Assembly (NCBI GenBank): GCA_948099385.1
Contig: CANUEZ040000024.1
Coordinates: 26,013,001-26,077,000 of the forward strand
DNA length: 64,000 bases
Direction: 5' to 3'
DNA from: Fasciola hepatica
Lineage: Eukaryota; Platyhelminthes; Trematoda; Plagiorchiida; Fasciolidae
Part shown: piece by piece, positions 33,433-45,450 of the stretch
How positions within the stretch are numbered: position 1 is the stretch's first letter
Layout: each line of letters opens with the position of its first letter
The notes under the pieces: generated by a model
The model's input: only the letters and a program-made list of their open reading frames with translations
The model's database searches: none
What the model was told of the DNA's origin: nothing
Position numbers and translations under genes: made by a program

Positions 33433-34754
33433 TTGGGCAGTAGGTGAAAGGTGCACGCAGCGGGTAAAATAGTAACGCACAGGATATAAGTTGGGTGGAC
33501 TCTCAGCGGCTGCGTACCATCAAGTGAGAGGATGTGACCGAAATGAAAGCGGAAGTGGCGGCGACACCAATCCAGATCAGATTTAATGTAAGGAATCCGC
33601 ACTTGCGGTCCGTTGGAACTGTTATGGTGGCCCGTAACCCAGGAAACACTTTTGTAGCTGTAGTGGCTTGCAATGTAAGGGGCTCTACGTAGCATCGACC
33701 AGCTTGACCACAAGTTTGAACCGTGTCCATCCAGCATGAAAAGTATTCCAGTCCGACAAGTTAGATTCACTTAGTGCGTGCGGTAATCCGAGAGTAGAGT
33801 CTAGTGGGCCGATGGCTACCCAAGTAACCGGCATGATCTGAAAGGAGACCGGAGATATGGCAGTCTGAAGGATGTTCCGGCTAAGGGTTTTAAATGGCGT
33901 ATCAATAGAAATTCAGCGATCATAATTTTAGGAGAGTTTCCAAGGCCTAGAATGAGTAGAGAGATCGACAATCTGGAGTAAGTTCCAGTTGTGGGTTACG
34001 GTAGCAATTGAAGGCAGTATATGATGAGCAAGGTGTATTATTACGGTCATGGTGAGGCTTGATTTTAACGGTCAGTGGTACGTGCCTTACTCCACGGACA
34101 AGATTTTGAAGTCAAGTGTTGGCAGCAGAAGCCGGGATGGAGTGAGTAGTATATAAACGGCTGCGAGCTGGGAAAGTCACGAGGTGGCGCAGCACTTTCT
34201 GCGTGACAGGACTTGTTCCAACCGGGGGTGGTTGAACAAATTTTTGATGCAACATTAGGACGACGGAGAAAATAGATGAGTTCTCCTTAGGTTGTAGTGA
34301 CAATTTGCTCATAACTCGACAGTTGACTACGGGCATGTGCTTGATGGCGGGCATCATGTTATAGTGAATCTTCCATTTGTACCCTTTGTCCAGTTCTGAC
34401 AGATGCTGCTTCTCGGGTTAGAGACAGAGGCGAAGACCAAATCGAAAGTAGCACTGGTTACGTTTAAAGATTATCTCTGAGGCAACTAGTGGTATTTTAT
34501 ATATTCAGGTACGATTTCAGAAGCACTGGCCTCAGTCACAATAGTGACCAAGTTTGGGCATTGTAACCTGGTGGATTTACGCTAAGGTGGTGGCAACGAC
34601 GGTGAATGGTAAGGCTCGTCCTAGAGATTATTGAGGGCTCAGGTAAGTATGCAACACTTTTTTCGTAAGCTCTATCAGTAGTCATATATAGATTCAAAGT
34701 AGCCATCAGTCTATGAATGTCCAGTGCGACTTGAAATCTGGACCCAAATAAGGT
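33433..34754. other. No clear gene; possible endonuclease scraps
   Basis: Near 33910-33965 (+) a peptide SAIIILGEFPRP could be a decayed GDFN motif of a LINE endonuclease, positioned after ORF1 as expected. Nothing else in the stretch supports it firmly. Confidence 0.25.
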
Positions 34755-35234
34755 TTAGGAATTTATGGAACGGATTCCAGCTGGAGGTTTATTACACAAA
34801 GTTGCATATTTGATGGGGAAGGAGTTTTGCTCTAAGGATTTCTGAGAATCAGAGATTTTTATACGATGTTCCCCGTTGCGCAGCTGATGTGTCGAGTTCA
34901 TACTGATCTGTACTTGGCTAGAGAATAGAACTCGTTTGTGGAGCTGATTAAGCAAAAATGCAAGGTTGATTTTTATTCTCCTAAGCCATTGAGGGTCAAG
35001 CCGCAGGAACGTACGCCACTGTTTATAGCTTAGGTTCGTAGAAAGTTTAAACGGGTTTTTGGTGAGTCGATGCCGCACATTTTCAGTGTCAATAATGTCA
35101 CTATTGTGTGCATTTGAGAACACGTGTGCGGCAGTCTAAGGTTGGGCGAGTATGAGTTCTGTATATTTCTGACTTACTGTTCGTGAGAATGCAATTTCTC
35201 TGCAACAAGCCAAGGGACATTTTGCCTGTCGTAA

Positions 35235-36316
35235 GTGCCAACATTGCAAATGTCATTTAATAATAATACCAATAACAATAATATAATAAACAATGGTTTA
35301 TTTCGGATGTCCACGAGGCACGCTGCAACGGAAGGTCAAAAGTTACGATGGAAAGCAAAGTCCAAATTTGAAGAGGGTGGGTCATGTTTGTACACTGGAA
35401 ATAGTATAGAAAGTATTGAGTTTACTCTATGGTTGAGCCCGTCATTTTGAACCCAAGTTTGGACGACCAGGCAGGCCGAGTTCAAGTGGGGCTGGTTAAA
35501 AAAAAGCAGACTTTCAATTGAATATTACAAAAAAAGACTGCACAGCAGGAAAACTAAACAGGATTTACGGAAATTTTGTTTACCTTGAGGAAAAAGAAGT
35601 TTCCAAGGGGGACGCAAACCAACCATAGCGCTGTAACTGCCGGTTGCGGAAAAACCCCCAGAAACACTGCAGCTTCATACTTCCTTGACATCACTCGCTT
35701 ATATACACCTTTTGCTTGTTTTTATGCACTGTATACTTTCAGGAACCAACGTTTGTTTGTTCGCTTCCAGCGCCCTACTCTGTTGTATCCTATTTTGGAC
35801 CTGCGTGAAGCACTTGCTCCTTTCTCGCACGCAACAATTTGGTTCTCGTTTTCTGAGTCCCTGTGGTCGCGTAATTGAGGTTCATGTCTATTTAATGTCA
35901 TTGTTCACTGGATAATCCAGTATCGCAGAACTAAACGGATAATCACGTTACGATTTCGGAACCCTCTTTGAATTTGTCTACGTATTGCTCAAGGGCTTCC
36001 TGCAAGCGCTCCTCCGTGTATAAAATAGCTGAAGGTTGGAAATCAGACGACAAAAAGTGGCGAAGTTGCGGTTACAGGATAGGAAAATCCCCTCGAAGGT
36101 TACATTCATAAAGTTCAACAACCAAATATCGGCCCAGTCAGTTATGAACTCAGTGGACGACACATCCGCAGAGAGAGATTGTCGAGTTGGAGGTGAAAGA
36201 AGTGGCCGGATGGGAGCAGGTAAACGTTGAGCCGATTGTTTGCTTTCAGAAAACTGGAATATGATGCACCAACAGTGAAATGGAAACTGGGCGACAGATC
36301 AACGTTTCGTGCTTAG
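35235..36316 (+). pseudogene. GLFR-family gene-like copy with 30-nt intron (copy P)
   Basis: Lies inside the minus-strand LINE. Segments in order: Asn-rich NNNNIINNGLFRMSTRHA (about 35250-35330), SKFEEGGSCLYTGNS to about 35405, QAGRVQVGLV near 35470-35500, EYYKKR near 35521-35540, LFTLRKKKFPRG (35576-35614), then about 380 bases absent from copy M, then KVTFIKFNNQISAQS to RSGRMGA, ending at 36219. A 30-base GTAAAC...TTTCAG intron (36220-36249) precedes KLEYDAPTVKWKLGDRS. Copy M at 46.75-47.45 kb shows each peptide block in the same order. I do not recognise the protein. Frame changes between blocks suggest decay or further short introns. Confidence 0.45.
36220..36249 (+). other. Putative 30-nt GT-AG intron
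   Basis: Begins GTAAAC after GAGCAG and ends TTGCTTTCAG. The homologous places in copies M (46815-46852, minus, 38 nt) and Q (17683-17725, 43 nt) keep the GT and AG ends while the interior and length vary, as expected for an intron. Introns of about 30-40 nt are a recognised feature of flatworm genes. Confidence 0.4.
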
Positions 36317-37689
36317 CCGCGACAGTGGAGGGGGCTCAGTCTGTGTAATGGAAGATGAAGTAAGTGACAGGTAAAATACCATCTATTGGTGTTTTTGTAA
36401 AAGGTGGATCACGTGATGGCGACAAAGCCAAAAGCTGTGATACAGGTGTCTCCCAGATGTACGTATATGGGAAGAACATAACTTTTTGCAGGGTAAGGAT
36501 GTTGCAATGCTACAGGTCTGTGTGGGTGAACTGTGAGGCTGACAGGGAGGGCAGACTGTCGCAATAATATCGCCTGTTGGGATGCTCTGGAGATAAATAT
36601 TGCTCAGTGAAATACAATTTTTGGAAATTGTGGAACGGAGGTGCATGGGAAAACAAAATGTGACGTTTTTCAAGTATATCAGGGGATGTGATAAAAAGGG
36701 GCAAGTTTAAGTTTGGGGATCGGTTAAGTTTCCGAATGGGAAAGGTAAGAGGTTTGGCACGAATCCCGGGAGGAAGGATCATGAACGAAGAGTAGAGCAT
36801 GGTAATGGCCTTTCGAATACGCGATCCAAATGGATGATCTGTTCTATGCTTTGAGTTCATTGTGAGGTACGAGCCCCCTGCAGCCGGGCTGGCTCTTGGG
36901 CTCGGTTTGGGTGGCGCAATACTGTGGTTTCTCTTTCCAGTTGTAGGTCACGGGCCATGAGGGGACTTTCGCGGGATAGGGGTTCCGATCGTAATACTGA
37001 AAAAAAGCCTCTGTTACTTTAATACTGCCGTTGAACCTTATCGTATTTCTGCTTGAGCCTGGTTATATGGTAACTTGCTGCTTCGGATAGACGGTTGCGG
37101 CGTGATATTTTTCCGATGCATGAATGTAAGCTTGAGTAGAGGAGGCAAGCGGCGTACTAAAGACTTGCCGGTAAGAACTCTACCCAGTTTCTGGATTGAA
37201 TTAGCGAGGGGATTTGGTCTCATTTAAAGTGATGGAAGGAGGAAACGTTACAATGTAGGCTTTCAGTGTGTGGCTTGACATGAAATATGCAACTGACGAT
37301 TTTTGGGTCACTGCCGGTGTAGCCCTTTAGTATGGAGATAGAAGCGTTTGTTAGACCTGGATTAAATGTCAGACCAAGAAAGCTATTATTTCTGGCGGGT
37401 TGTTTTACGTGTTGGGCCGACCGGTCCAGGCAAATGCGTGTGGCGAATCGCAAATATTTGTAGGGGGCAGCAAAGGAAGACCAGAGTATGCCCTGCGCGT
37501 TGAATTCGCCTGCTGTAAGTTTGCCCCAAGTGGAAGGTCAGAGTTGTAAATAAATGCGTCGGTGATGGGGTTAGATACCGAAGTGTCATTGCTGGGGGAT
37601 CAATATATACAACCTGAGACTATGGTCATATAGAGTGTTCAACATTTGTCAACGGGGATTTTTGCGGTAGACCGACAGACAAGCTGCAC

Positions 37690-40180
37690 TTGACAAACCC
37701 AAGCAACCCTCACTCCGGCAGTAGGGTGGATGAGAGGGCTCTCCATCTCGTGAGAGCTAGTTGTAATCAGTGGGGGGGGGTCCTTTTTACACTTGTAACA
37801 CCAAGCCTACAAGCCGCCGCATGTTGCGCCCGCCTAGGTCGGTGGCCAGTAGGGATAGTCTGCGCCGCAAATGAGTCGGGAAGAGGAATCTGAACAACTT
37901 CTACTATTCATATGGTGTTGATTAGGCCACCACGCCTTATCGTGTTGGGATACATGAACCTCCCAGAAGTAAAGTGGGACGATGTATGTGTCCCCAGGGG
38001 AACCACCTGAGAGGCTTCCGTGATACGGCCCAACAACCACACCCTCACACAACACGTACGAAAAGCAGAGCGCTCCCGCAAGGGATACCGTTCATCTACA
38101 CTGTTTTTGCTTGCAACCAGGTATTGATCTGACATCCCCCCATTGGTGGTAGAGAGGCTATCCTGTGGAAGCGACCATGGAGTCCTGCGCACGACTTTCA
38201 CAGTACGGCACGATGAACCAGGTTCCAGGTTGGCTTGGAACTACGCTAGGGTTGATGAGGATCAAATGGGGGCAACGGCATGAAGCACTGGTCGGTACCC
38301 GGAAGCTTCGGACCGGCCTGTGGAGGGAAGATGGACGACACCAGAAACCGGACCAATGAGCCTCGCAAACGAGCTCGATAAGTCAACACAGCAAAGAATT
38401 AAAGGCCAGCCTTCCCGGTGGAAGCCAAAGATAGGAACCGCGGTAAATTCTCGTAGAAGGCTATGAGCCCACTACAAACTGCACGGCACGCGCAACGCAT
38501 GGGCCTCCCACAAGACGGCCAGAAGCAGGACTCAAGCCTTGCTACGCGAAGAAAATATGGTTATGGGACGAAGCTAGCCAACAAAGTGCGGGAAGACCCC
38601 GAGAATTTCTTCGCTTATATGCAGCCCGAAAAAGGACACGAGAGGGCGTAGGTACTTCAAAAATGCCTAACGAAAGCATTGCTCTTGGCGATAAAGACGG
38701 GGCGGAAACCTTATTCGCATGTTTAAGAGCAAGCATCGTCAGGATCAGATGCTTAATGCTGCGGGATCAGATAAAGGAAGTACGCCAGTGCATCAGGAGC
38801 TTACCTTAAGTTAGGACGAGAAGCTCCACGAACTCAGATTTTTAGGCAAGCACAGAGCAGTCGGACAAGATTCAATCCATCCGGCAATTGTTCAGCCTCT
38901 TTCAAATGTCTTATTGGGGGCTATTATCCAGCTGTACGAAGCGTCTTCAAGGCGTGGTGAGATGCCAGGGGACTGGCGTAAGTCCATTGCCGTAGCAATA
39001 AACAAGACGGTATCCGGGCAGAAGGCGGAGAATTGTAGACCGGTAAGCCTGGCACCGTTGCTGAGCGAGTGCTTGGAACGTGTAACCAAAAAGCAGTTGT
39101 GCCTGCATCTGGTTGATAGCTACCCACTCACACCAGGACAACATGGGTTTGTTAAATAGTTCACATATGGCAAACCTGCCGATGTTCCCAGAAGGGACCA
39201 CTAGACGAATGGATAAAGACGTGACCGTGGAGGTTTGTCATTTGGGTTTCAGTATTGTTTTCGAATCTGCAAGCCATCAACAGCTGGACTATATATTGCG
39301 AACCTTTGGGATAGTAGGGGAACAAGTTATTGGTTAGCACACTTACTCGAGAATCGTAGTTTCTGTGCCCAAGGCAGGCGATTATCTTTCAAGACGGGAT
39401 AACGTTTCCAGTGGTGTGCCACTGGGTTCAGTGCTGGGGCCTTTGTTCTTCCACTTATACATGAATGACCTAGCGGAAGAATTGACCAACCAGTGTTTCC
39501 TCTTTGCAGATGATGCAAAGATAGCTAGGAGCGATCTAGCACAGGTTGTGTGTGCTGTGCTCAGGTGTGCCGAACTATGGGATTTACCGCTGAAGCTCAG
39601 CAAATGCCAAATACTTACTATCGACATGGACGAAAAGAACAGTATTCCGTTTCAGAGTGTCGAAGGTCAAAGATCCGAGCATAATAGTAACGCAGTGTTT
39701 TGAGCCTTCAAATCATTGCCAGAGAGCTGTAAATATAGCCAGAGGCGCACTACCAGGATGTGCAATACCAGCACATGTAATTCTCAGAATTCATTGTCCC
39801 TTTTACAAGGTTTCGGAGTGACCTCTTCTGGAATATTTTGTGTAGGCATGGGCTCCCAATTGCCACAACGATGGTGAGTGCTTAGAGGGGGTGCAGTGAC
39901 CTTGCAACTAGAATGAGCACCGGTCAGAGGGTTGAATCTTACGCTCAAAATCTGAGGATCTTAATCTCCTCTCTTTGAAGCGTCGTAAAGGCCAAGGTGA
40001 TCTTTTAGAAGCGCTTAAGAATGCGGAGGGTCTGTCGGGTATAGACATGGGTGATTTGGTCTTTTCTGTCCCTGAGTGCGGCACTAGGGGAACATAGTCT
40101 TAAGCTACGGAAGGCGAACTCAAGGCTGGAGATACGAGCTAATTTTCTTCCAAATAGGATTGTTCAATTCGGTTCAATTT
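37690..40180 (+). pseudogene. CR1-like LINE ORF2, nearly complete but decayed
   Basis: Endonuclease: LIVLGYMNLPEVKWDD (about 37938-37985; GDFN is now GYMN), ASVIRPNNHTLTQHV, then SDIPPLVVERLSCGSDHGVL (about 38128-38185) with the SDH motif kept. Linker KVREDPENFFAY (38586-38620). RT: LYEASSRRGEMPGDWRKSI (about 38930-38985), NCRPVSLAPLLSECLERV, PGQHGFVK (39135-39158). After a frame change: SGVPLGSVLGPLFFHLYMND (about 39410-39470) and CFLFADDAKIA (about 39497-39528) with both Asp of FADD intact. Thumb and C-terminus run to about 40165, with LRK..SRLEIRANFLPNRIVQF at the end. Stops and frameshifts occur throughout. It is the most complete LINE in the window. Confidence 0.85.
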
Positions 40181-40330
40181 AGCTCGGGCCTGGGGCTTAG
40201 TATCGACATGCCTGAATGTCTAGTTTCTTGCACTGGTGAGCTCCTCGGATCTCCCAGTGCTTCTGCAAGTGGGACAGATGACCATTCTTCAATACTTGGC
40301 CATATTTGGGGGGATTCAGATTAGACCTCC
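40155..40330 (+). repeat. LINE 3' flank shared with 17.1-17.3 kb
   Basis: Directly follows the RT C-terminus. The TTCAATTCGGTTCAATTT run and TTTCTTGCACTGGTGAGC block recur at 17.1-17.3 kb without the LINE coding part, so this is likely the 3' untranslated region of the family. Confidence 0.45.
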
Positions 40331-40435
40331 GACTCCCCTTCTCTCCTACAACCTTTCCGATCACAGCCGATAGTCACACGCACCTCACGGCCAGTCTCCT
40401 TGGTGATAAGGATAGTGTAGTAGGGGCAGTAAGTA

Positions 40436-40792
40436 TTAGATAACGGTCCCACTGGGGTTCAAGTGAAAGGAACTAGTCAGATGGCTGCAAAAATGGTAGT
40501 AGACCTCCGGTTCCATTTCTCCAACTACAGTCGTCCACACCCCATCTAACCTCCTTTCGAACTTGGCCACTGTGCTAGAGCTTGTTGCACCCCCTTGCAG
40601 CCTATTCCAGTCTTGAGCGACCCAAACTGCAAAGGACTGATTTCTGATACCAGTCAAACTTCTCCCTTTCGGATTGGGATCCGAGAAATCTCGATGAAAC
40701 CACAACGATCTAGGAGCACCATTAGTCTCGGCCACTTCTGTCCTGTGCAAGCTAAACTCAACTGAACCGAACTGAGCCCGACGTGATGCCAA
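40436..40792 (-). pseudogene. LINE RT C-terminal fragment on opposite strand
   Basis: An uninterrupted minus-strand frame carries RSLTGIRNQSFAVWVAQDWN, then RLQGGATSSSTVAKFERRLD and GVW, matching the terminal 'F..RVV..WN.LP..VV.A.SV..FK+RLD..W' region of CR1-like RT. It faces the LINE at 37.7-40.2 kb tail to tail. Upstream in its own direction is a degenerate TTCAG array with GCACAGGACAG (40740-40780). No catalytic part is present. Confidence 0.5.
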
Positions 40793-40809
40793 GGTCAGGC
40801 AAGTTTCAC

Positions 40810-41234
40810 TTTTGTTAGACTGTTGTCGTCTTGTTTTTCCCGGTATGTTGATGTCTTGTAGAATGATGTTGGTTCGACTGCTTCTAGTACATGTAGTATT
40901 TTTTCTCCGACCATTTAGCAGCTTTTCATCCTTATTCGTTGGGTCATTTTTAAACCTCGGTTTCTGGTGGTTTTCTCTTATACATGCCTACAGTCTGTCC
41001 ATTTTGACGCAGCATGTTTGGTAGGGAATTATAGCTCGTCTGTCCGGGCATCTGTCATTTGCGATACGCGCTCAAAGGTGTTCACAGATCGCAGACTTTC
41101 GTTGCCCACTAAAGCTCATCTTCAGTCGACACTCATCTCGCCGTTCACACTCAGTCTCAGTTTACTGTGGACATGCGATAAGTCTCTGGGGCCCCATATC
41201 TTCACCGACAACTTATTACGCGTACATCTGTAAG
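40810..41234. other. No recognised gene
   Basis: The + strand is T-rich with anonymous hydrophobic frames (40812-41233). No motif was seen; it is followed by the foldback element. Confidence 0.35.
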
Positions 41235-42385
41235 GCTGGTTAGACCTTACGAAGCTGTTCCCGTTACGTGCTTTCGCTAGCCCTTCCCAACGCGCTTGGA
41301 CCACCTGTCCGTTATGGTGGTACTCTGCAGTATGCCACCACGATCACCAGGGCAGTGTTTCCCACAACTCACGAGAAGGAAAACACTATACGTAGGGAGA
41401 GAGTGATTAGTGTATATTGGAAAAGCGTGCGTGTAACGTGCACGGTCAACGGTCAATTGGCCACCGCGCTTGGTGCCGCTAGTTCAGATAAACAGTGATG
41501 TGTGTCAAACAAAATCACTAAGGTTGAATGCCACTACACATCGCCTAAGTCTGTCACTTTCGTTCGACAACGACCCAGACACGAAGAGTGAGCTTGGTGT
41601 CAAGGGACTTCCATTAAGTGATTCACTACGCTTAGCGCCGCGGCTGGCAATCATCACCAGTGATTTCGCCTAAACAAACCCCATCTATCATTATCTGTTT
41701 TTTCCTACTTTTCTGTGAACAGCTACAGCACCGAACGTCGTTTGTGTCTTTTATCCTGGTCAAACATCTGCTTGCGCTCGAGGTGTAATTTCCTTCCGTT
41801 TTGCCTTCTCAGGTGGATTCAAGGTCACACTGACTGCATCCGTATCCTTGCTGACTCCTGGTACGTTCGAGAGGATAACCACTCATTGGGCAACAGGACG
41901 ATTGGTCAGCGTGGCGCTGGAGATGGCAGGTGGACACATTGTTGGATGAACTTCGAAGGTGCAGAAGTTAAACCCCCATCATCAGTCACCCGATGTCATG
42001 CCATGATTGCGAGGAGCTATGTACGCGGAGTTCCTGGGTTGTCGACACAATTGGCCCACATCCACAATCAAAGCCCAAGTCCGTTGAAATTCAAGGATGA
42101 GGCCCGTGTAGTGGCATTCAACCTTAGTTATTTTGTTCACCACACATCATTTTTCATCTGAACTCGCGCCACCAAGCGCGGTGGCCACTTGACCGTTGAC
42201 CGTGCACGCTACACGCACGCTTCTCAAATACACACTAACCACCCTCTCCCCGCCTAAAGTGTTTTCCTTCTCATGAATTGTGGAAAAAATTACCCTGATT
42301 GCAGAGTACCACTGTGACGGACAGGTGGTCCAAGCGTGTTGAGAAAGACTGGCGAGCGTACGTAGTGAGGAATTAGGCTGGTAAG
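41235..42385. mobile_element. Foldback-type element with ~300 bp inverted termini
   Basis: The left arm (about 41235-41540) is the reverse complement of the right arm (about 42105-42385) at roughly 80-85% identity; for example GGTTGAATGCCACTAC at 41522-41537 pairs with its complement at 42108-42123, and CCACCTGTCCGT at 41299 with ACGGACAGGTGG at about 42318. The interior (about 560 bp) has an open frame (41715-42161) with no known transposase motif. Single-arm relatives occur at 32.04-32.25 kb and 43.4-43.8 kb. This architecture fits a non-autonomous foldback/MITE-like DNA element. No target-site duplication was identified. Confidence 0.6.
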
Positions 42386-42518
42386 ATTTAGCGACCTTAG
42401 AGGCTTACCATTAGAATGTCCGCTAAGGAAATCCTTACGGGAAGATTAGGCTAGATACGCCGTCGTTTACCACCCTGTACCACTAGCCCCTCCAATGGTA
42501 ATGGCTTATGGCCAGGAT

Positions 42519-42521
<3 letters not shown>

Positions 42522-42552
<31 letters not shown>
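42522..42552 (+). repeat. (AT)n microsatellite
   Basis: About 31 bases of perfect alternating AT, ending in TATGTGTT. Confidence 0.95.
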
Positions 42553-42555
<3 letters not shown>

Positions 42556-43084
42556 TACACTAGCTTAGGACGGCTCTTGACAGCTTTCAGTTTTCTTTTC
42601 CAGTTGCCTAAAATGTGCAGTATCCTGACACAGCACGTCTAATGGGTAACTACTGGTCTTTTAATTAGGCATCAATCTTTTTGCACACAAAAGCTGACAG
42701 GTTATGGTGTGGATCGATGACTAGTGTTCGGTACGAACTGAAATCAACTTCCGATCAATACTTACACCGCAAGATTCGCCACTTGTCTCACAGTTTACTT
42801 ACGACACGTCTCCGGGCCACCATTCCGTCACCGACGCTGTAGCACAAGTACATCAGACAGATCTGTCACCAACGCCTGACATTAACTCAGGCGCATTGGC
42901 ACATGCTCGGACTACGGACCGTGACATCATACAGTCCCAACGAAACGGTTCAATACGCTAACGCTGGTAACCGCCACCCACACCAGCCACTGTTGTACCT
43001 TGCCAAGCAACACCCATTAGTCTGTATCTTTTTTCCGAGTTCCTGTCGTTTTCAACGGCAATGGACGCTGTTTTTTATCCGTTA

Positions 43085-43800
43085 TTTTGGTCGAAGATTT
43101 GCCGGCACCCCAAGTGATACTTTGTTTCATTTTGCCTTTTCCTTTCAGACGAATTCACGCAGTCAAAATGCATACATCCGCTCCCTTGCTGACACCCATG
43201 TTCGTTCATATTGATAATCACTCACCGAACAACGGGGAATTTGATTACTATGGCTCTGGAGAGAACGGCTCAATGCCTTTTGGATGTACTCGATTCGGCA
43301 TTTTATGATTAACGAACATACGAGATCCGTGAACATGGTTGATCCACCGTTTGACCGATTCATATCGGGCGTGCAGGCCATCGGCAACGATCTGCGGGCG
43401 CAGCTAGGCTGGTAGGTAGAACCTTCTGTTACCAAATAACGGTTTTCAGGCTGACTGTTCAGCGTATCGTCATTTTACACACGAGGCTCACGGAGGACCT
43501 CGAAGATGCAGACATCGTAAAGAAACGTGCAAGAAGCGAGATATATGGAGTTCCTGGGTTGTTACCACATCCCAGCGATGGCCAAAGCCAAAAACCACCG
43601 TCGGATTTCCAAAGTGTCTCTGTAGCAAGATTCAATTTTGTTCGTTTGTTCAACAGATTGTTTTCTAACTGAACGCTGACAGTCAAATGCAGTCGATAAT
43701 TGATCGTTGCTCTTGCACGCTCCGCTCACATGCTCTCGCAAATGCACACCAACTGCCTTCGCCCCACATTTTTGGTATTTGATGAATCGTCCTGGCAGTC
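43085..43800 (+). repeat. Diverged relative of the foldback element interior and right arm
   Basis: From about 43090 the order of the 41.7-42.3 kb element is repeated: a polypyrimidine tract ending in CTTTCAG (versus CTTCTCAG at 41811), CATCCG and CTTGCTGAC words, GGAGTTCCTGGGTTGT (43549, versus 42030), and ACCAACTGCCTTCGCCCC (versus ACTAACCACCCTCTCCCC). Identity is low, about 60-70%. The open frame 43087-43308 includes LLTPMFVHIDNHSPNNGEFD and is not recognised. Confidence 0.4.
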
Positions 43801-45350
43801 AAGTAGTGACGGTGTAAGGCACTGCTCGGCTATAGTGACATAAAAGCAAAAAATGCCACATATCTTCGTATCTTGTTTTTTCTTCGTCAGTGAATAAGTT
43901 GTTCACATTTCAACTTTCTGACGGTATTCACTTTGTTCCTGGGTAGGTTTTTTTAATCCTGCTACTTCAGTTTACGTCTTGAGTTTTGATTGGTTCAGCG
44001 GTCATACACAAATGTGTACGCACGGTGATCTCATCATTCTGCTATTGCATTTCGTGCTGCTCGGTCTGTCCAGTGCGGTGTGTACTTGTCGTACATGTCG
44101 TTCAAAGCCGATTTCCGGGAATTTCAGAAAGAAAAATACAGGTCGTTTTGCGTGAACAGCTCTGAGACATGTGCAGTGGCGAAGTAGCTTTGCGTAATTT
44201 TAATGGACAGCATGCCAAATTTTTCCGCGTCCATTCGAGATGGGGACATGATGACTCGTTCAGGTGGGTGTTTATTTATTGTTGAGTGAATTGTTTTCAG
44301 ATATCCCAGTTTGTATTGTGGTGCATACGTTAGCCCTAGCACTGAAACACGTGAACGGACCCAAGGCCCTTTCCAAGGCCACTCTATACTGATCGCCATT
44401 TCCATTGTTGCCTTCTTTACGTGTGGAGTTAGACAGTTGGTACATGAGTCCTAATTCATGTGGGCAACTCAGGGATGGGACTTTAGCACTTGTTTGACAC
44501 GTAAGCATTATATCCATTAAAACAAGAACTACATATAGCTAGGCTTCAATTGTTCGCCTAACTCGTTCGGCAATTATTAGTTTAGCCTCGGTCATGCGTA
44601 AGGCGAAGTTAGTTCACACGGGTGCCGTCCAAATGGATTTCCAATAATGGGCGCCAGTTACCGAGACAGTGCGTTTTGAAGTTCGTCGACATTGAAATGG
44701 AAACTATCTATATTCGCTATGTCATTCACCCAGCGTGTTTCATAGTCATGTCTTGGGTGAACAAGATTGCACAAAACAACAGTGCATCAAGCTGTTCAAA
44801 CTATTTTTATTATTAAAAATGAATAGGAGGAAAAACTATGTCGATTCCACGCTACAGTATTTTCTCTTTGGTGAATATATCAACTGACAAGTACCTATAT
44901 CGATTTAGTTATATGTCTACCATTAAACCATACCATCATTTGGTGACAACCCCTCGCCACCCAAAACATCACGCAGAACTACTATGATATTTTGTAGTTT
45001 TCTATTCAGTATCTTAACTGACAATTACCCTGCGCGGCATAATTTTTCATGGTACACACTAATCAATCATTTACGTCAATCAACAGAAAATTACCAGATT
45101 AGTTCAACAAATTGAGTGGTCTCCCAAATTCAACCTGAGAGATCACTTTAGATAAGCTGGTACCTTAAATTCCAGCCCTGGATTAATTGGACGCTCTTGT
45201 TACGTAAAGTCAATACGAGAATGTACTTCTTCACGAAAGCCTTCCTAGAGCAACCTTTACTCGCCTACCGAACCTTCTCGCTAGTAGCAGAAATAAAAAT
45301 ACATACCGTTCTAACACAGCTATAACTAACAAGCAATCTACGGAACGCGC
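43801..45350. other. No recognised gene
   Basis: AT-rich sequence with only short anonymous frames on both strands (for example 44124-44517 minus). I see no mobile-element motif. Confidence 0.4.
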
Positions 45351-45356
45351 CCGGTA

Positions 45357-45450
45357 TGCATTCAAGGATTGTACAAAACTTGTTTATTAAAGCATAACAG
45401 AATTTCCCAAAATTTGGCTATGGTGAAAACTTTCGAATGGATTTGGACTG
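45357..45450 (+). repeat. ~95 bp direct repeat, copy 1
   Basis: GATTGTACAAAACTTGTTTATT and following bases recur at about 46013-46105 with near 88% identity, same orientation. Shared words include AGCATAACAGAATTTC and AAACTTTCGAATG. Confidence 0.8.

Larger units (their letters stand above)
34755..37453 (-). pseudogene. Minus-strand LINE, interrupted, palm missing
   Basis: Reading down the minus strand: endonuclease end with CLDRSAQHVKQPARNNSFLG and SDPKIVSCIF (37453-37290), then a linker with ASYHITRLKQKY (about 37060), then anonymous RT N-terminal frames (36860-36383). The RT C-terminus is clear at 35123-34755: LSYKQWRTFLRLDPQWLRRI followed by NLAFLLNQLH and KYATLCNKPP, parallel to the C-terminus of the LINE at 1.4-4.2 kb. 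The catalytic palm is missing; in its place lies a + strand segment (about 35.2-36.35 kb) of a different family. Confidence 0.65.
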
